DNA from: Azolla caroliniana
Taxonomy: Eukaryota; Polypodiophyta
Direction: 5' to 3'
NCBI GenBank assembly: GCA_043228905.1
Contig: JBHGNT010000014.1
Span: 7,688,001 to 7,752,000, forward strand
DNA length: 64,000 nucleotides
How positions within the stretch are numbered: position 1 is the stretch's first letter; each line of letters starts with the position of its first letter. Positions 29,381-38,648 of this stretch are shown here, piece by piece. The notes under the pieces were generated by a model that saw only the letters and a list, made by a program, of their open reading frames with translations, made no database searches and had not been told where the DNA came from. Both the position numbers and the translations under genes were made by a program.

Positions 29381-30168
29381 TGTCGTGCCTTTCGGCTCCG
29401 GATCGTTGCGTGAGTCGGGTGGGAACCGCCGAGGTTTTGGACTAGGAGAAAGAAGAATATGAGATGAGGCTAGTAATGAATAGATTATTAGAAAGAGAGA
29501 TAGAAATCTCGTGAATCCCACGAGTGTATTGTATTCGATTAATCAATATTTAGATAAGAATATGTATTTAGATTGAAAGAAAGATATAAGAAACTTGTGA
29601 ATCCCACAAGTATAGATTATATTATTTTCGTGAATCCCACGATTATATTAATCGGTTGGTGTTTTCGGAAATATATCCAATTTCCAAATATTTCACACGC
29701 CTATTACATTGTGCTCCCCATCCTTATGTAGTGATGGGAGAGACTAAGCATAGCTACATGCTTCTTTTCTAATAGGTTCATGCACACTAAATGTGCATGT
29801 GATGCTTTTCTAATCCTTGCTTTTATTTGCTAAATATAGTGCTCATGCACGCTAGATGTGCATGAGTCACTTTTTAGTTGCTTGCGTTTTTCTATAAAAT
29901 ATTCACGCACTCTAAAAATGCACGATTCACCTTTTAATAAAGGTAGGCGCAAATAAAGCAGTTATAGTTATTAAATCTATTTATAGAACACTAAAGATAA
30001 GGTAGCATAATGGTAAAGTTGAGGTTTGGCTACGTGGAGGTACAAGGTTCGAATCCTGCCCTATGCATGTGATAAATATCTTGATATATTTTTATTTTTA
30101 TTTATATGTAATTAAATCGGTTATATTATTTTTACTTTTTCACGTAGTGTACGAAATACACTACGACA
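29381..30168 (-). repeat. Element L 3' LTR
   Basis: 788 bp, TGTCGTGCCT to CTACGACA, about 99 percent identical to 32235-33022. Contains Pol III-like boxes at 30003-30056. Confidence 0.93.
30003..30056 (+). promoter_or_regulatory. Pol III-like A and B boxes in L LTR (left)
   Basis: TAGCATAATGG at 30003-30013 (A-box-like) and a perfect B-box core GGTTCGAATCC at 30046-30056, followed by TGCC. Orientation is plus, opposite to the gag. The identical arrangement is at 32857-32910 in the other LTR. It looks like a captured tRNA or SINE head. Confidence 0.6.
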
Positions 30169-30951
30169 CTCGCCCCCTCCGAACCCGCACATCCTCCGGT
30201 ATGTGCCGAAGTTGCCGATGCTCGTTGTCTCCCCTTCATCCTCCGTTTGTCCCGCTATGTCAACTTTGTCTCTCCATTTTGAGTAGACCCATTCTTTCCA
30301 CCCGAACCATTGTCGCCATCCGATCCACCATATTCTTTGTTCTGTCTCGTCATATTCTTGGCCCTTGTCATTCGTGGTAGTGTCTTTTACTGGCCTCTTT
30401 CTTGTCTTCATCAACCTTGACTTTTTTCCGGATCGCTCTCGTCCGATCGACTTTCGGTTTGATCGGCTTCCGATCGGATTCGTATTCGGCCGAATCGGAA
30501 TCGGTTGTTCGGTTTCGATTGAGTCGGTCTCCTTCCGGCCCGGTTTCGATCTATCGGTTTCAGTTTCGGTTGGCTTTCTTTTCCTCGTTTTCACCAGCCT
30601 CGACCGGTCCAACCTCCGATTGAGTCGGATTAGCTTCTTTTCGGATCGGTTTCGTCCGATCGGCTTTCGGCTAGGTCGGCTTCCATCCATATTCGCGTTC
30701 GGCCAAGTCAGACTCGGTCGATCGGTTTTGACCAAGTCGACCCCTTTTCGGGTCGGCTTTCTTTCGGGTCGTCTTTCGGCCGAATCCTCATTCACCCGGT
30801 TCGGCTTTCGTTTGTGTCGTCTTTCGGCCGAATTCTCTTCCTTTCGGTTCGGCTTTCTTTCGGGTCGACTTTTGGTCGAATCCTCTTTTACCCGGTTCGG
30901 CTTTCTTTCGGATCGGAATCCCGTCCGGATCACCTTCCATCCAAACCGACT
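30121..30951 (-). CDS. Element L basic repeat region after gag TGA
   Basis: Same frame as the gag frame, separated from it by a single TGA at 30954-30952, and open for about 277 more codons into the LTR. It is rich in Arg, Lys and Pro, with a ~17-residue repeat (ERKPNRVNEDSAERR and variants, four to five copies near 30933-30720), then a Trp-rich piece (IWWIGWRQWFGWKEWVYSKW) and GTYRRMCGFGGGEC over the PPT block. Function unknown; the basic repeats could bind nucleic acid in place of a zinc knuckle. It might be reached by readthrough, or the TGA may be a recent mutation. Confidence 0.5.
   Translation of the reverse strand, partial: SRFGWKVIRTGFRSERKPNRVKEDSTKSRPERKPNRKEENSAERRHKRKPNRVNEDSAERRPERKPTRKGVDLVKTDRPSLTWPNANMDGSRPSRKPIGRNRSEKKLIRLNRRLDRSRLVKTRKRKPTETETDRSKPGRKETDSIETEQPIPIRPNTNPIGSRSNRKSIGRERSGKKSRLMKTRKRPVKDTTTNDKGQEYDETEQRIWWIGWRQWFGWKEWVYSKWRDKVDIAGQTEDEGETTSIGNFGTYRRMCGFGGGECRSVFRTLREKVKII
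30169..30211 (-). promoter_or_regulatory. Polypurine tract and conserved block of L
   Basis: Minus-strand GGCACATACCGGAGGATGTG, then a G-rich end GGAGGGGGCGAG directly before the LTR. Same block as in K and the Ty3 element. Confidence 0.75.
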
Positions 30952-32196
30952 TCAGACTTTACCTTTCTTGCTGCCACCTCCCGTCTCTCCGGTCTCACGT
31001 TGCTTCTCAGACACAACCGCCGAAGTCTCTAGGATTAGTGGGTAGGAATCCTCGGTATTATCATCCTCCATTGTTTCACCCATAGCCATATTCTCGGCTA
31101 TCTCTCCGTCGTATGCATCGACTTCGACCTTTGTTTTCTCTCCGCCACCTTCTGTCTCTTCGGTCTCATGTTGCCTTTCGAACGCAACCGCCGGAGTCTC
31201 TAGAATCAGTGGTGGGGAAGTCTCGATATGGCCATCCGTCGTTGATTCGTCCATAGCCACCTTCGATTCGATGTCATCTTTCGTGGCGACCTCCTCAATC
31301 AAGTCCTCCTTGCTCTCTTTCACTGCATCAATTATGCAAACATCAATTATGCTTACCCCTTTTTCACCCGATGTTTCGGACACTTGTATTCCGAAATCTT
31401 CTTCTACACTTGGGTTATCGGCCTTATCCTTCGCCATCGTTCTTTCGCAAGACAAGAGGGTAGCTTGTTTTACACCCTCTTCTGTCGCACCATCATGTTG
31501 TATTTCGGCCTTCATATCGGCTCCATCGTTTGTCTTCAATCGACCATCCTTCATCGGCCATGTCGTTGACAAGATTCTCATCTTCCTCTCATCATGTCTC
31601 CGGCATACCCTTTGGACTTCGGCCCAATTTTCGGTAAGACCATTCGTACCGTCATCGTCTTCGAGTTCGATCCTGATGTCCATCCTTTCTTTTCGATCGA
31701 TCGATTTTACGAACATTAGGACTTTATCCTCCCCCACCAACCGTTGTTCCCGCTCCAAGAGTCGAGCAAAACGATTCTCGAACTCTAGGAATGCTTGTGT
31801 TGCACTTCGGTGGGTCTTCTCCGATGCCACCCATTCGTCAAACTCGCGTCGATCTCGTCCCTTCGATCTCTCGTAGTCATATGCCTCTCGTAAAGCTTCT
31901 TCAAATGACCCCCATGTCGAGTTTTGTTGCCGTATCTTGTGGATTCTCTCTTGTAGCTCATCCGTGGCCACCCGATTGAAGGATGTCACTTGCAATCCTT
32001 CCGGTATCCCACATCGTATCATCTCTGCCTTGTAGTCATGTAGATAGCGTGACACATCGTTTCCGTTGAATTGTCCGTTTCGTTGTACGAGCCGCTTTAC
32101 TGCCCCCGTGATCTCCGACATCACTCGTTGTTCTTGTAGCATCCGCTCGAACATCATCATCATCGTTATGCTCATTGCCTCTTGTTGATTCTCCAT
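30952..32196 (-). CDS. Element L Gag
   Basis: A 414-residue open frame from MENQQEAMSITMMMMFERML. Residues about 1-35 form a Met/Gln-rich helix. Residues about 36-215 are a Ty3-type capsid: QFNGNDVSRYLHDYKAEMIR, QNSTWGSFEEALREAYDYER, VGEDKVLMFVKSIDRKERMD and ELEDDDGTNGLTENWAEVQR. The rest is acidic with a ~57-residue repeat present twice (PLILETPAV...RQHETEETEGGG and PLILETSAV...RQRETGETGGG). No zinc knuckle. The ATG lies 25 bp inside the primer-binding site. With nearly identical LTRs and an intact frame, this gag was probably functional when the element inserted. Confidence 0.85.
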   Translation of the reverse strand: MENQQEAMSITMMMMFERMLQEQRVMSEITGAVKRLVQRNGQFNGNDVSRYLHDYKAEMIRCGIPEGLQVTSFNRVATDELQERIHKIRQQNSTWGSFEEALREAYDYERSKGRDRREFDEWVASEKTHRSATQAFLEFENRFARLLEREQRLVGEDKVLMFVKSIDRKERMDIRIELEDDDGTNGLTENWAEVQRVCRRHDERKMRILSTTWPMKDGRLKTNDGADMKAEIQHDGATEEGVKQATLLSCERTMAKDKADNPSVEEDFGIQVSETSGEKGVSIIDVCIIDAVKESKEDLIEEVATKDDIESKVAMDESTTDGHIETSPPLILETPAVAFERQHETEETEGGGEKTKVEVDAYDGEIAENMAMGETMEDDNTEDSYPLILETSAVVSEKQRETGETGGGSKKGKV

Positions 32197-32220
32197 CTCC
32201 TTGCCACCCGCCTTCGCGTC

Positions 32221-32231
32221 GGGTTCACCAA
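32221..32231 (-). promoter_or_regulatory. Primer-binding site of L
   Basis: Minus-strand TTGGTGAACCC three bases from the LTR end. A second copy at 29367-29377 lies in the duplicated interior start. Confidence 0.8.
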
Positions 32232-32234
32232 CTG

Positions 32235-33022
32235 TGTCGTGCCTTTCGGCTCCGGATCGTTGCGTGAGTCGGGTGGGAACCGCCGAGGTTTTGGACTAGG
32301 AGAAAGAAGAATATGAGATGAGGCTAGTAATGAATAGATTATTAGAAAGAGAGATAGAAATCTCGTGAATCCCACGAGTGTATTGTATTCGATTAATCAA
32401 TATTTAGATAAGAATATGTATTTAGATTGAAAGAAAGATATAAGAAACTTGTGAATCCCACAAGTATAGATTATATTATTTTCGTGAATCCCACGATTAT
32501 ATTAATCGGTTGGTGTTTTCGGAAATATATCCAATTTCCAAATATTTCACACGCCTATTACATTGTGCTCCCCATCCTTATGTAGTGATGGGAGAGACTA
32601 AGCATAGCTACATGCTTCTTTTCTAATATGTTCATGCACACTAAATGTGCATGTGATGCTTTTCTAATCCTTGCTTTTATTTGCTAAATATAGTGCTCAT
32701 GCACGCTAGATGTGCATGAGTCACTTTTTAGTTGCTTGCGTTTTTCTATAAAATATTCACGCACTCTAAAAATGCACGATTTACCTTTTAATAAAGGTAG
32801 GCGCAAATAAAGCAGTTATAGTTATTAAATCTATTTATAGAACAATAAAGATAAGGTAGCATAATGGTAAAGTTGAGGTTTGGCTGTGTGGAGGTACAAG
32901 GTTCGAATCCTGCCCTATGCACGTGATAAATATCTTGATATATTATTATTTTTATTTATATGTAATTAAATCGGTTATATTATTTTTACTTTTTCACGTA
33001 GTGTACGAAATACACTACGACA
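32235..33022 (-). repeat. Element L 5' LTR
   Basis: 788 bp; partner of 29381-30168. A-box-like TAGCATAATGG at 32857-32867 and B-box GGTTCGAATCC at 32900-32910. Directly followed by Ty3 protease coding sequence. Confidence 0.93.
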
Positions 33023-33405
33023 ACGGTTCGGAAATAAACTTGATGTCCATGGACTTCTACAGAAAGGGGAAATGGCCGATCAACACTAAGCACGGGTGGA
33101 AGATACGGGCGGCGACGCGCGCCACCGAGGAACTACACGGGGCCTGCCCAAACGTGCGAGTCAAGATCCGCGACGTCGAGATAGACCAGCACTTCTTTGT
33201 GCAGGAGACGTCCTCGCACCCGGTCATACTGGGAGAACCGTACATTACGGCAGCGCGAATGGAGACCAAGGTGCTGGACAACGGGTCGGCTTACGCGAGG
33301 GTCAAGAGTCAGGACGGGCGTCATTCGGTCCAGTTCCTGACGGTGCGACCGAACCACGAGCGAAACCGCGAGTCCCTCGGTGGCGAGACCCGAGAGGATT
33401 TTTAG
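33023..33405 (+). pseudogene. Ty3 element protease
   Basis: The plus strand resumes Ty3 coding exactly at the L border, with NGSEINLMSMDFYRKGKW. The Asp of the usual D-(D/N/E)-GSEIN active site falls at or before the junction. Then come LHGACPNVRVKIRDVEIDQH, FFVQETSSHPVILGEPYITA and MQFLTVRPNHER-like sequence. The layout is that of a Ty3 aspartic protease. The frame ends at 33405 and reverse transcriptase continues in another frame, so a frameshift lies near 33390-33400. Confidence 0.82.
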
Positions 33406-35777
33406 AGAGGACTGTCAAGGCGTGGGACCGCAACAATCCGGGCACTCCGGGAAAACCCCACAAATGTACGATAGAGGCGAAACAGAAGAAACCTTGTACC
33501 ATAAGTAGGAAGTTTTGTTTCTCCGACAACGGAGGGTGTACGATAGTCGGCGTCGTTGGCCGAGAAAAGACAAGGGCGGAAGAGCGACTTCGGGCATGCG
33601 GAGTTCTCGGGCACGGCGAAGAGATCAACAGAGCCGTGGAGGCGGTCTCCTTCGACGATACCTTGGGAATACTGCGAGAGGTGGTCGGAGAGGGCCTTAA
33701 AGAGGACCGGACGATACCGGTTTGTTCAGAAGAAATGTACAAAGTCATCGCGGACTTCAGTCGAGGGCTCGAGTCGGATCGGACGGCCCGGGTTAACACG
33801 AAGTACAAGACTGTGGGCCGGAAGGTAAGGCCAGTCGCGGCACCCTTACCGGAGGGCAGCGAGTTGCAAATCAAGGGGGTCGCGTCGGACCCCAGTTTAC
33901 GAGATCCGGCCTGCATAGGACACACCTTCACCGACAGAACGCTACGAGAGCTCAAAATCGGTGGGGGCGGGTTCCTACTGCCGGCGGAAGAAGACCGGTT
34001 TCAGAGAATGCTTGGAAGGCACGAGAAAGCCTTCGCATTCTCACCGGGAGAGATCGGGTGCGTAGACCCGACAGTCGTGAAGCCAATGGTGATATTCACG
34101 GTACCGCATGTGCCGTGGAATCTCAAACCAATTCTGGTACCGAGAGCTCACATCCCGGAGCTGATGGAGCTGTTGAGGCAGAAAGTCGATATGGGCATCC
34201 TCGAACCGTCGAGTGCCCCGTACTCGAACCGGTGGTTTACCGTACCGAAGAAGAACGGGACGTTGCGCTTCATTCAAGACCTGCAACCGGTCAACAGAGT
34301 GACCATTCGGAACGCAGGAATCGGACCAACGATAGACGAGTTCGTGGAGGCCTTCGCCGGAAGGTCGATCTACTCGGTCGGTGATCTGTACTCAGGGTAC
34401 GATCAGTTCCAACTAGCCGTAGAGAGCAGAGACATTACGACGATGCGGACTCCTCTCGGCCTAGTGCGGATGTGTACCCTGCCACAAGGAGGGACGAACT
34501 CGGTGGCCCACATGGTGAATGCGATGAACAACGTGTTGAGGGATTGTATCCCGGACATCACCATGCCATTCTTGGACGACATCCCGATCAAGGGATGTCC
34601 GGTGGAGGAAAAGGACGAAACGATCGGACCGGACGGATGCCGGAGATTCGTGGCGACACACATTGACGACTGCGAGAGGGTGCTGCAGAGGCTAGAGGAC
34701 GCGAGGCTCACCTTCTCCGGGGAGAAATCGGCCTTCGGGCAATCAGAGATCATGGTCGTCGGACATCTATGCGGACCGTATGGCCGGAAACCGTCTCCGG
34801 CTAAGGTGGAAGCCATCTCCGCAATGAAGCCCAACTGTAACTCGGTCACGGAGGTACGGAGGTTCTTGGGAGCATGCGCGTTCTACCACATATGGATCCC
34901 GCATTACGCCCACGTTGCCGAGCCGCTATACGGGTTGCTGAAAAAGGGGCGAAAATTCGAGTGGCGAGTCGAGCATACAGAGTCGGTCCGAAAAATGAAG
35001 GAGGCTCTTGCTGCAGCTCCGGCGCTCCGAAAGGCTATCTACGAGAAAGGCACCCCCATCTACATAACGGTAGATACAAGTTCGACCGGGATCGGATGGG
35101 TCGTCAACCAAGAAGATGAGGACGGTATTCGGTTCCCAATCCGGTTCGGCGCGAAGGTCCTCAGCGAGCGACAACAAGGATACGCTCAGGTTAAACGCGA
35201 ACTCTGGGGTATCGTTTCTGCGGTAAAGGCCGATAAAGACTATCTGATCGGGACAGAGGTGATTATCGAGACGGACTGCCTGCCGATTCTCGGCATGGTT
35301 TCCGGATGCGCAACCCCGGACCTGGCAATGCTCAGGTGGATAGCGTACATCAAGTCCCTGGATCCGGAAATACGACACATTTCCGGGAAAGACAATGCCA
35401 TGGCCGACATGCTTTCGAGGGCGCGATTCGACGATGAGGGCGGCATGGTTTCGGAGGACGAGGAAGTCGGCGTGGACTTCTTCGAGGCGGCTTACGTAAC
35501 AACCGAGGGGGGGAGCACTCCGGCGCTTAACGATTTTAACGAGAGCAAGTACGATGGGGAGTGGCTGCAGATTGGAGGATTCTTAAGGACGATGACGCCG
35601 GACGCGTCATGGACAAAGGACAAGGCCAACCGGATCCGGAAGAAAGCGTACCAATTCTTTCTCCGGGACGGATACTTGTGGAAGCACCCGAAGAAGAGAA
35701 ACGGCATCCCGCTCCGAGTAGTGGCGATGAAGGAGGAACAGGAGGAGTTATTGAAGGCCTACCACGACAGCCCCTAG
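33390..35777 (+). pseudogene. Ty3 element reverse transcriptase and RNase H
   Basis: A long open frame (in frame from 33096; the part before 33390 overlaps protease). The connector has CTISRKFCFSDNGGCTIVGV. RT has MGILEPSSAPYSNRWFTVPK, KNGTLRFIQDLQPVNRVTIR, motif A SVGDLYSGYDQFQLAVESRD, TLPQGGTNSVAHMVNAM and the catalytic FLDD of TMPFLDDIPIKG. VTEVRRFLGACAFYHIWIPH follows. RNase H has TVDTSSTGIGWV, QVKRELWGIVSAV and IETDCLP. Long RT insertions around GCPVEEKDETIGPDGCRRFV set it apart from standard plant chromovirus RTs. All catalytic residues look intact. Confidence 0.9.
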
Positions 35778-36982
35778 GCTGGACACCGTGGAACGTGGGC
35801 CACATTCGAGAAGCTAAAGGGGAAGTACTGGTGGTCGGGACTGTACCGGGACGTGCATCGGTTCGTGACGACTTGTGAGAGCTATCAGATACACTCCATA
35901 GTCCGACATCGGGACGAGCTTCACCCTACATACCCTCCGGCCATCCACTTCAAATGGATGGTAGATTTGGTGACGATGCCGATGGGCATAGGGCAGATGC
36001 GATATCTGGTGCTGGCCCGGGAGGACCTGACGAACCAGGTGGAAGGCCGAGCCCTACAGAACAAAACGACCGCGGCCGTGTGTCGGTTCTTGATCGAGGA
36101 CGTAATATGCCGGTACGGGTGCATCGGGAAGATCGTGGCTGACCGCGGGGAGTTGGACACCGAAGAGGCCGAGGAGCTGTTCGACCGGTTAGGGGTCAAG
36201 CTCTCGCTCACCACAGCATAAATCCGGAGGCGAACGGGAAGGTGGAGCACGGACACGGACCGATCGTCAAAGCGTTAGTCCGGGCATGCGAAGGCCAGGT
36301 CGGGAACTGGCCACGACTGTTACCTTATGCCTTGTGGGCGGACAGGACAACACACACTTCGGTAACCGAGTTCATGCCGTCAGAGCTCATGTTCGAACAA
36401 AAGCCGATCATGCCAATGGAACGGACGATCTCCTCTTGGGCGACAGTGGACTGGAGAGACGAGATGAGCCGGGAAGAACTGATAGCGGCGCGTATACGGC
36501 AGCTCGAGCGGAGGCCAGAGGACGTGGAATGAGCGGCGAAGAGACTTCGGACGGCGAGGATGAAGAACAAAGCCCGGTTCGACCGAACGCACCGGCTCCG
36601 ACCAAAGAAAATCGAGGAAGGCAACTGGGTGCTAGTCTACGACAGCAACCTCGACAACCAGCACCGAGCAACACGGAAGTTTGCGAAGCGGTGGTTCAGG
36701 CCTTACGTGGTAACGAGCGCCAATGACAATGGGACGTATCACCTGGCGGAGCTCGACAGTACGAGGATGGCGATACCGGTAGCAGGGAAGCGGATCAAAG
36801 CGTTCAAGAAGCGCCACGACGGCGAACCGGATCTAAGAGTCCTGGACAGCGACGACGAACAGTCCGAAACGGAGGATGAACCGATGGACGAAGAACCAGA
36901 ACTCGGACCGGTTTTCTCCAACCAAAGCACAATTTTGGCGCATACCGGTGGATGCGCGGTTAGGTGGGGGCAGATATCGTGA
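35737..36982 (+). pseudogene. Ty3 element integrase
   Basis: Four pieces broken by a stop after YHDSP (35775-35777), a frameshift near 36220 and a stop at 36532. The zinc finger HHCC is AGHRGTW...CESYQ, with the last Cys replaced by Tyr. Core: first Asp in FKWMVDLVTMP, second in KIVADRGE, Glu in NPEANGKVEHGHGPI (after the frameshift). The C-terminus has FDRTHRLRPKKIEEGNWVLV and KFAKRWFRPYVVTSANDNGT, a GPF/Y-like module, then an acidic tail to HTGGCAVRWGQIS at the polypurine tract. No chromodomain was recognised. Confidence 0.87.
36931..36974 (+). promoter_or_regulatory. Polypurine tract and conserved block of Ty3 element
   Basis: GGCGCATACCGGTGGATGCG followed by GTTAGGTGGGGGCAGATA up to the 3' LTR. 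Shared with K and L, but read in a different codon frame from L. Confidence 0.8.
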
Positions 36983-37626
36983 AGAAAACCGTCCCCTAGC
37001 GCAATCAGTACATAGCGCGCGTGAACCGGCTCTTCACGCGTGCGCGCCCTTTAATGTATATAATAGGGAATTAGGTACATAGGCATATCCGGGGGTAGTT
37101 AGATTCGGTAGGTAGGAAGTAAATGAGGGAGACGGCTCCCTTCCGGAAGCTATAAAAGAGAGGGAGACGCGGGGGAGAAAGGATTGTGCATTAAGGAGGA
37201 CGAACTGCTGTCGGACCGTAACCGAATGCTTCTCCTCTGTTCGTTCTCCATCGATCTTCTCTGCAGGTTTTCGGGAGGCTCGCGCTGCTTCGAGGAACGC
37301 CCGTGTGCTTCCGGCAGCACCTCCATCCTAGCCCCTTTCGTGCGCAGACGAACAAGCATCGGCATCTGTTCGCCGGCCTGTTCAGTTGTAACCGCCCGCG
37401 TGCTCTGTTGTTTATTTTGTTATTCGTTAATATATATACATTCGTGTCTCTCTGTTTCTGTGTTCGTTCGTGTCTTCTGCGTCGACGGGCCGTGCCCCTG
37501 TGTTCCTTTGCTCATACGCAACCGGGCGTCTCTCTCTTTCTCTTCCCCCTTCTATCACCTGCTCTTCGGTTCAAGACCCCGATGGTCCCGCCTCGTTTCT
37601 CCACGCACGCGCGTAGTAACGCGACA
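36975..37626 (+). repeat. Ty3 element 3' LTR
   Basis: 652 bp; first bases TATCGTGAAG (TG changed to TA), ends GCGACA, then the duplication ACGT. TATA box at 37151-37158. Confidence 0.92.
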
Positions 37627-37630
37627 ACGT

Positions 37631-38041
37631 GTCTGGCCAACAGGTGTTTTCGGACCAGACAACATCCATTCCACCTTGTTCTCTTATATGCGCTACATGG
37701 TTCATTTCCCATGTGGTCAGAAAATCTCTTATATGCGCTTCCGCATTAACACCATCTCTGTATTTCGAGTAGGGGTACGACATATTGTCGTCTCCACAAA
37801 TGTCAAAAAAAGAACCTTGCTCAAACTGCTCCTCATCTGAACAATTATCAATTAAATGCGGAATTCTACTCCACTCCTGATCAGCTTGTTCGAAATTGTC
37901 TGAACATTACCTTCTACTACACGTTGAGTCTCTGCTCGTGTGTGAGGACGTGTCCGGCCGACAGGTGTTTTCAGACTAGACAACATCCATTCCACCTTGT
38001 TCTCTGCCTATTGCAGATGTAAGTGGGCGTGCCAAAATTAT
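37631..38041 (-). pseudogene. Element H leader and gag start
   Basis: On the minus strand: primer-binding-like TTTTGGCACGCCC (near 38030), a leader, then gag-frame sequence FEQADQEWSRIPHLIDNCSD and SFFDICGDDNMSYPYSKYRD running into the Ty3 border at 37631. It is the outer part of the 321-bp array, and its leader (CTGCCTATTGCAG) shows where the duplicated unit was joined. Confidence 0.7.
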
Positions 38042-38648
38042 TGTGTTGTTCAGACGATACTCGATTACTGTACGTAGCCGACACAATAGGTCCAATGTTC
38101 CAAATCGAACGTTATACCAAGGTGATTGTGGTAGAAGGATGTAAAGGTGTACTAGTCGGTAAATAAGATTGATTCTCTGAGTAACCTTGATTGACTAATT
38201 GGTCTTAATATAATTACTTATTAAGCATAGCAAACTATCAATCGACACTGAGAATAACAATGCACAGAGATACTGTCGACACAGAATTACTCTAACTAAT
38301 AACTTATATTAATACCAAAATAGAATGATAGCTTTACAATATTTTCGGTCCCTCTTTTATAGGTAAAACCGAGAGTCTCTTTCCAAGATTACATATGTCG
38401 ATATTCAGCAAGAACTATTACAAAACTGTCTAACTAATTCCAATATATATTTTTACTACTTCGCAAAATGAATACTGGTAACTCATCAATCTACTACGTT
38501 GATCCAACTCCGACTCTTCTATACTTTTGAACATCGCCGACTCGACCCTTTCAAACTTGTCTGATTCCGACTTCCCGACCTTGTAGCTGATCAGCTAACA
38601 AGCGACCTTTGTCGCACATCGGGATTCTGCATGAGTCTGAGGTTTACC
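38042..38648 (-). repeat. Element H 5' LTR, inner part
   Basis: Starts TGTGTTGTTCAG next to the primer-binding site. Minus-strand TATA-like TATAAAAGAGG lies near 38363-38353. The LTR continues beyond the MITE to about 39160. No 3' partner in the window. The last 8 bases (38641-38648) are the MITE duplication. Confidence 0.55.

Larger units (their letters stand above)
29237..33022 (-). mobile_element. Gag-only LTR element L, partial tandem form
   Basis: Minus-strand order: LTR (33022-32235), 2066-bp interior with one long frame (32234-30169), LTR (30168-29381), then a further 144 bp of interior start (29380-29237) that repeats 32234-32091. So it is LTR-interior-LTR-truncated interior. The two 788-bp LTRs differ at only about 7-8 positions. 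There is no protease, reverse transcriptase or integrase. PBS, PPT block and LTR ends match those of K and the Ty3 element. It is the youngest insertion in this stack. Confidence 0.9.
27191..37626 (+). mobile_element. Ty3 (gypsy-type) element, pol-encoding
   Basis: Plus-strand element with 652-bp LTRs at 27191-27842 and 36975-37626. It is flanked by a 4-bp duplication (ATGT at 27187-27190, ACGT at 37627-37630) inside the 321-bp array, whose sequence is restored when the element is removed. It has a primer-binding site, gag, protease, reverse transcriptase, RNase H, integrase and polypurine tract in the standard Ty3 order. LTRs differ at roughly 4 percent of positions by eye. Element L lies between gag and protease, with loss of the intervening Ty3 sequence. 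Stops and frameshifts make this copy inactive. Confidence 0.92.

Noticed and set aside
30003-30060. Functional tRNA gene
   Set aside because: A and B boxes are present, but no acceptor stem or anticodon arm could be folded by eye, and the segment is part of an LTR.
30365-31045. 226-codon Phe/Arg/Ser-rich plus-strand frame
   Set aside because: Antisense of the basic repeat region of element L.
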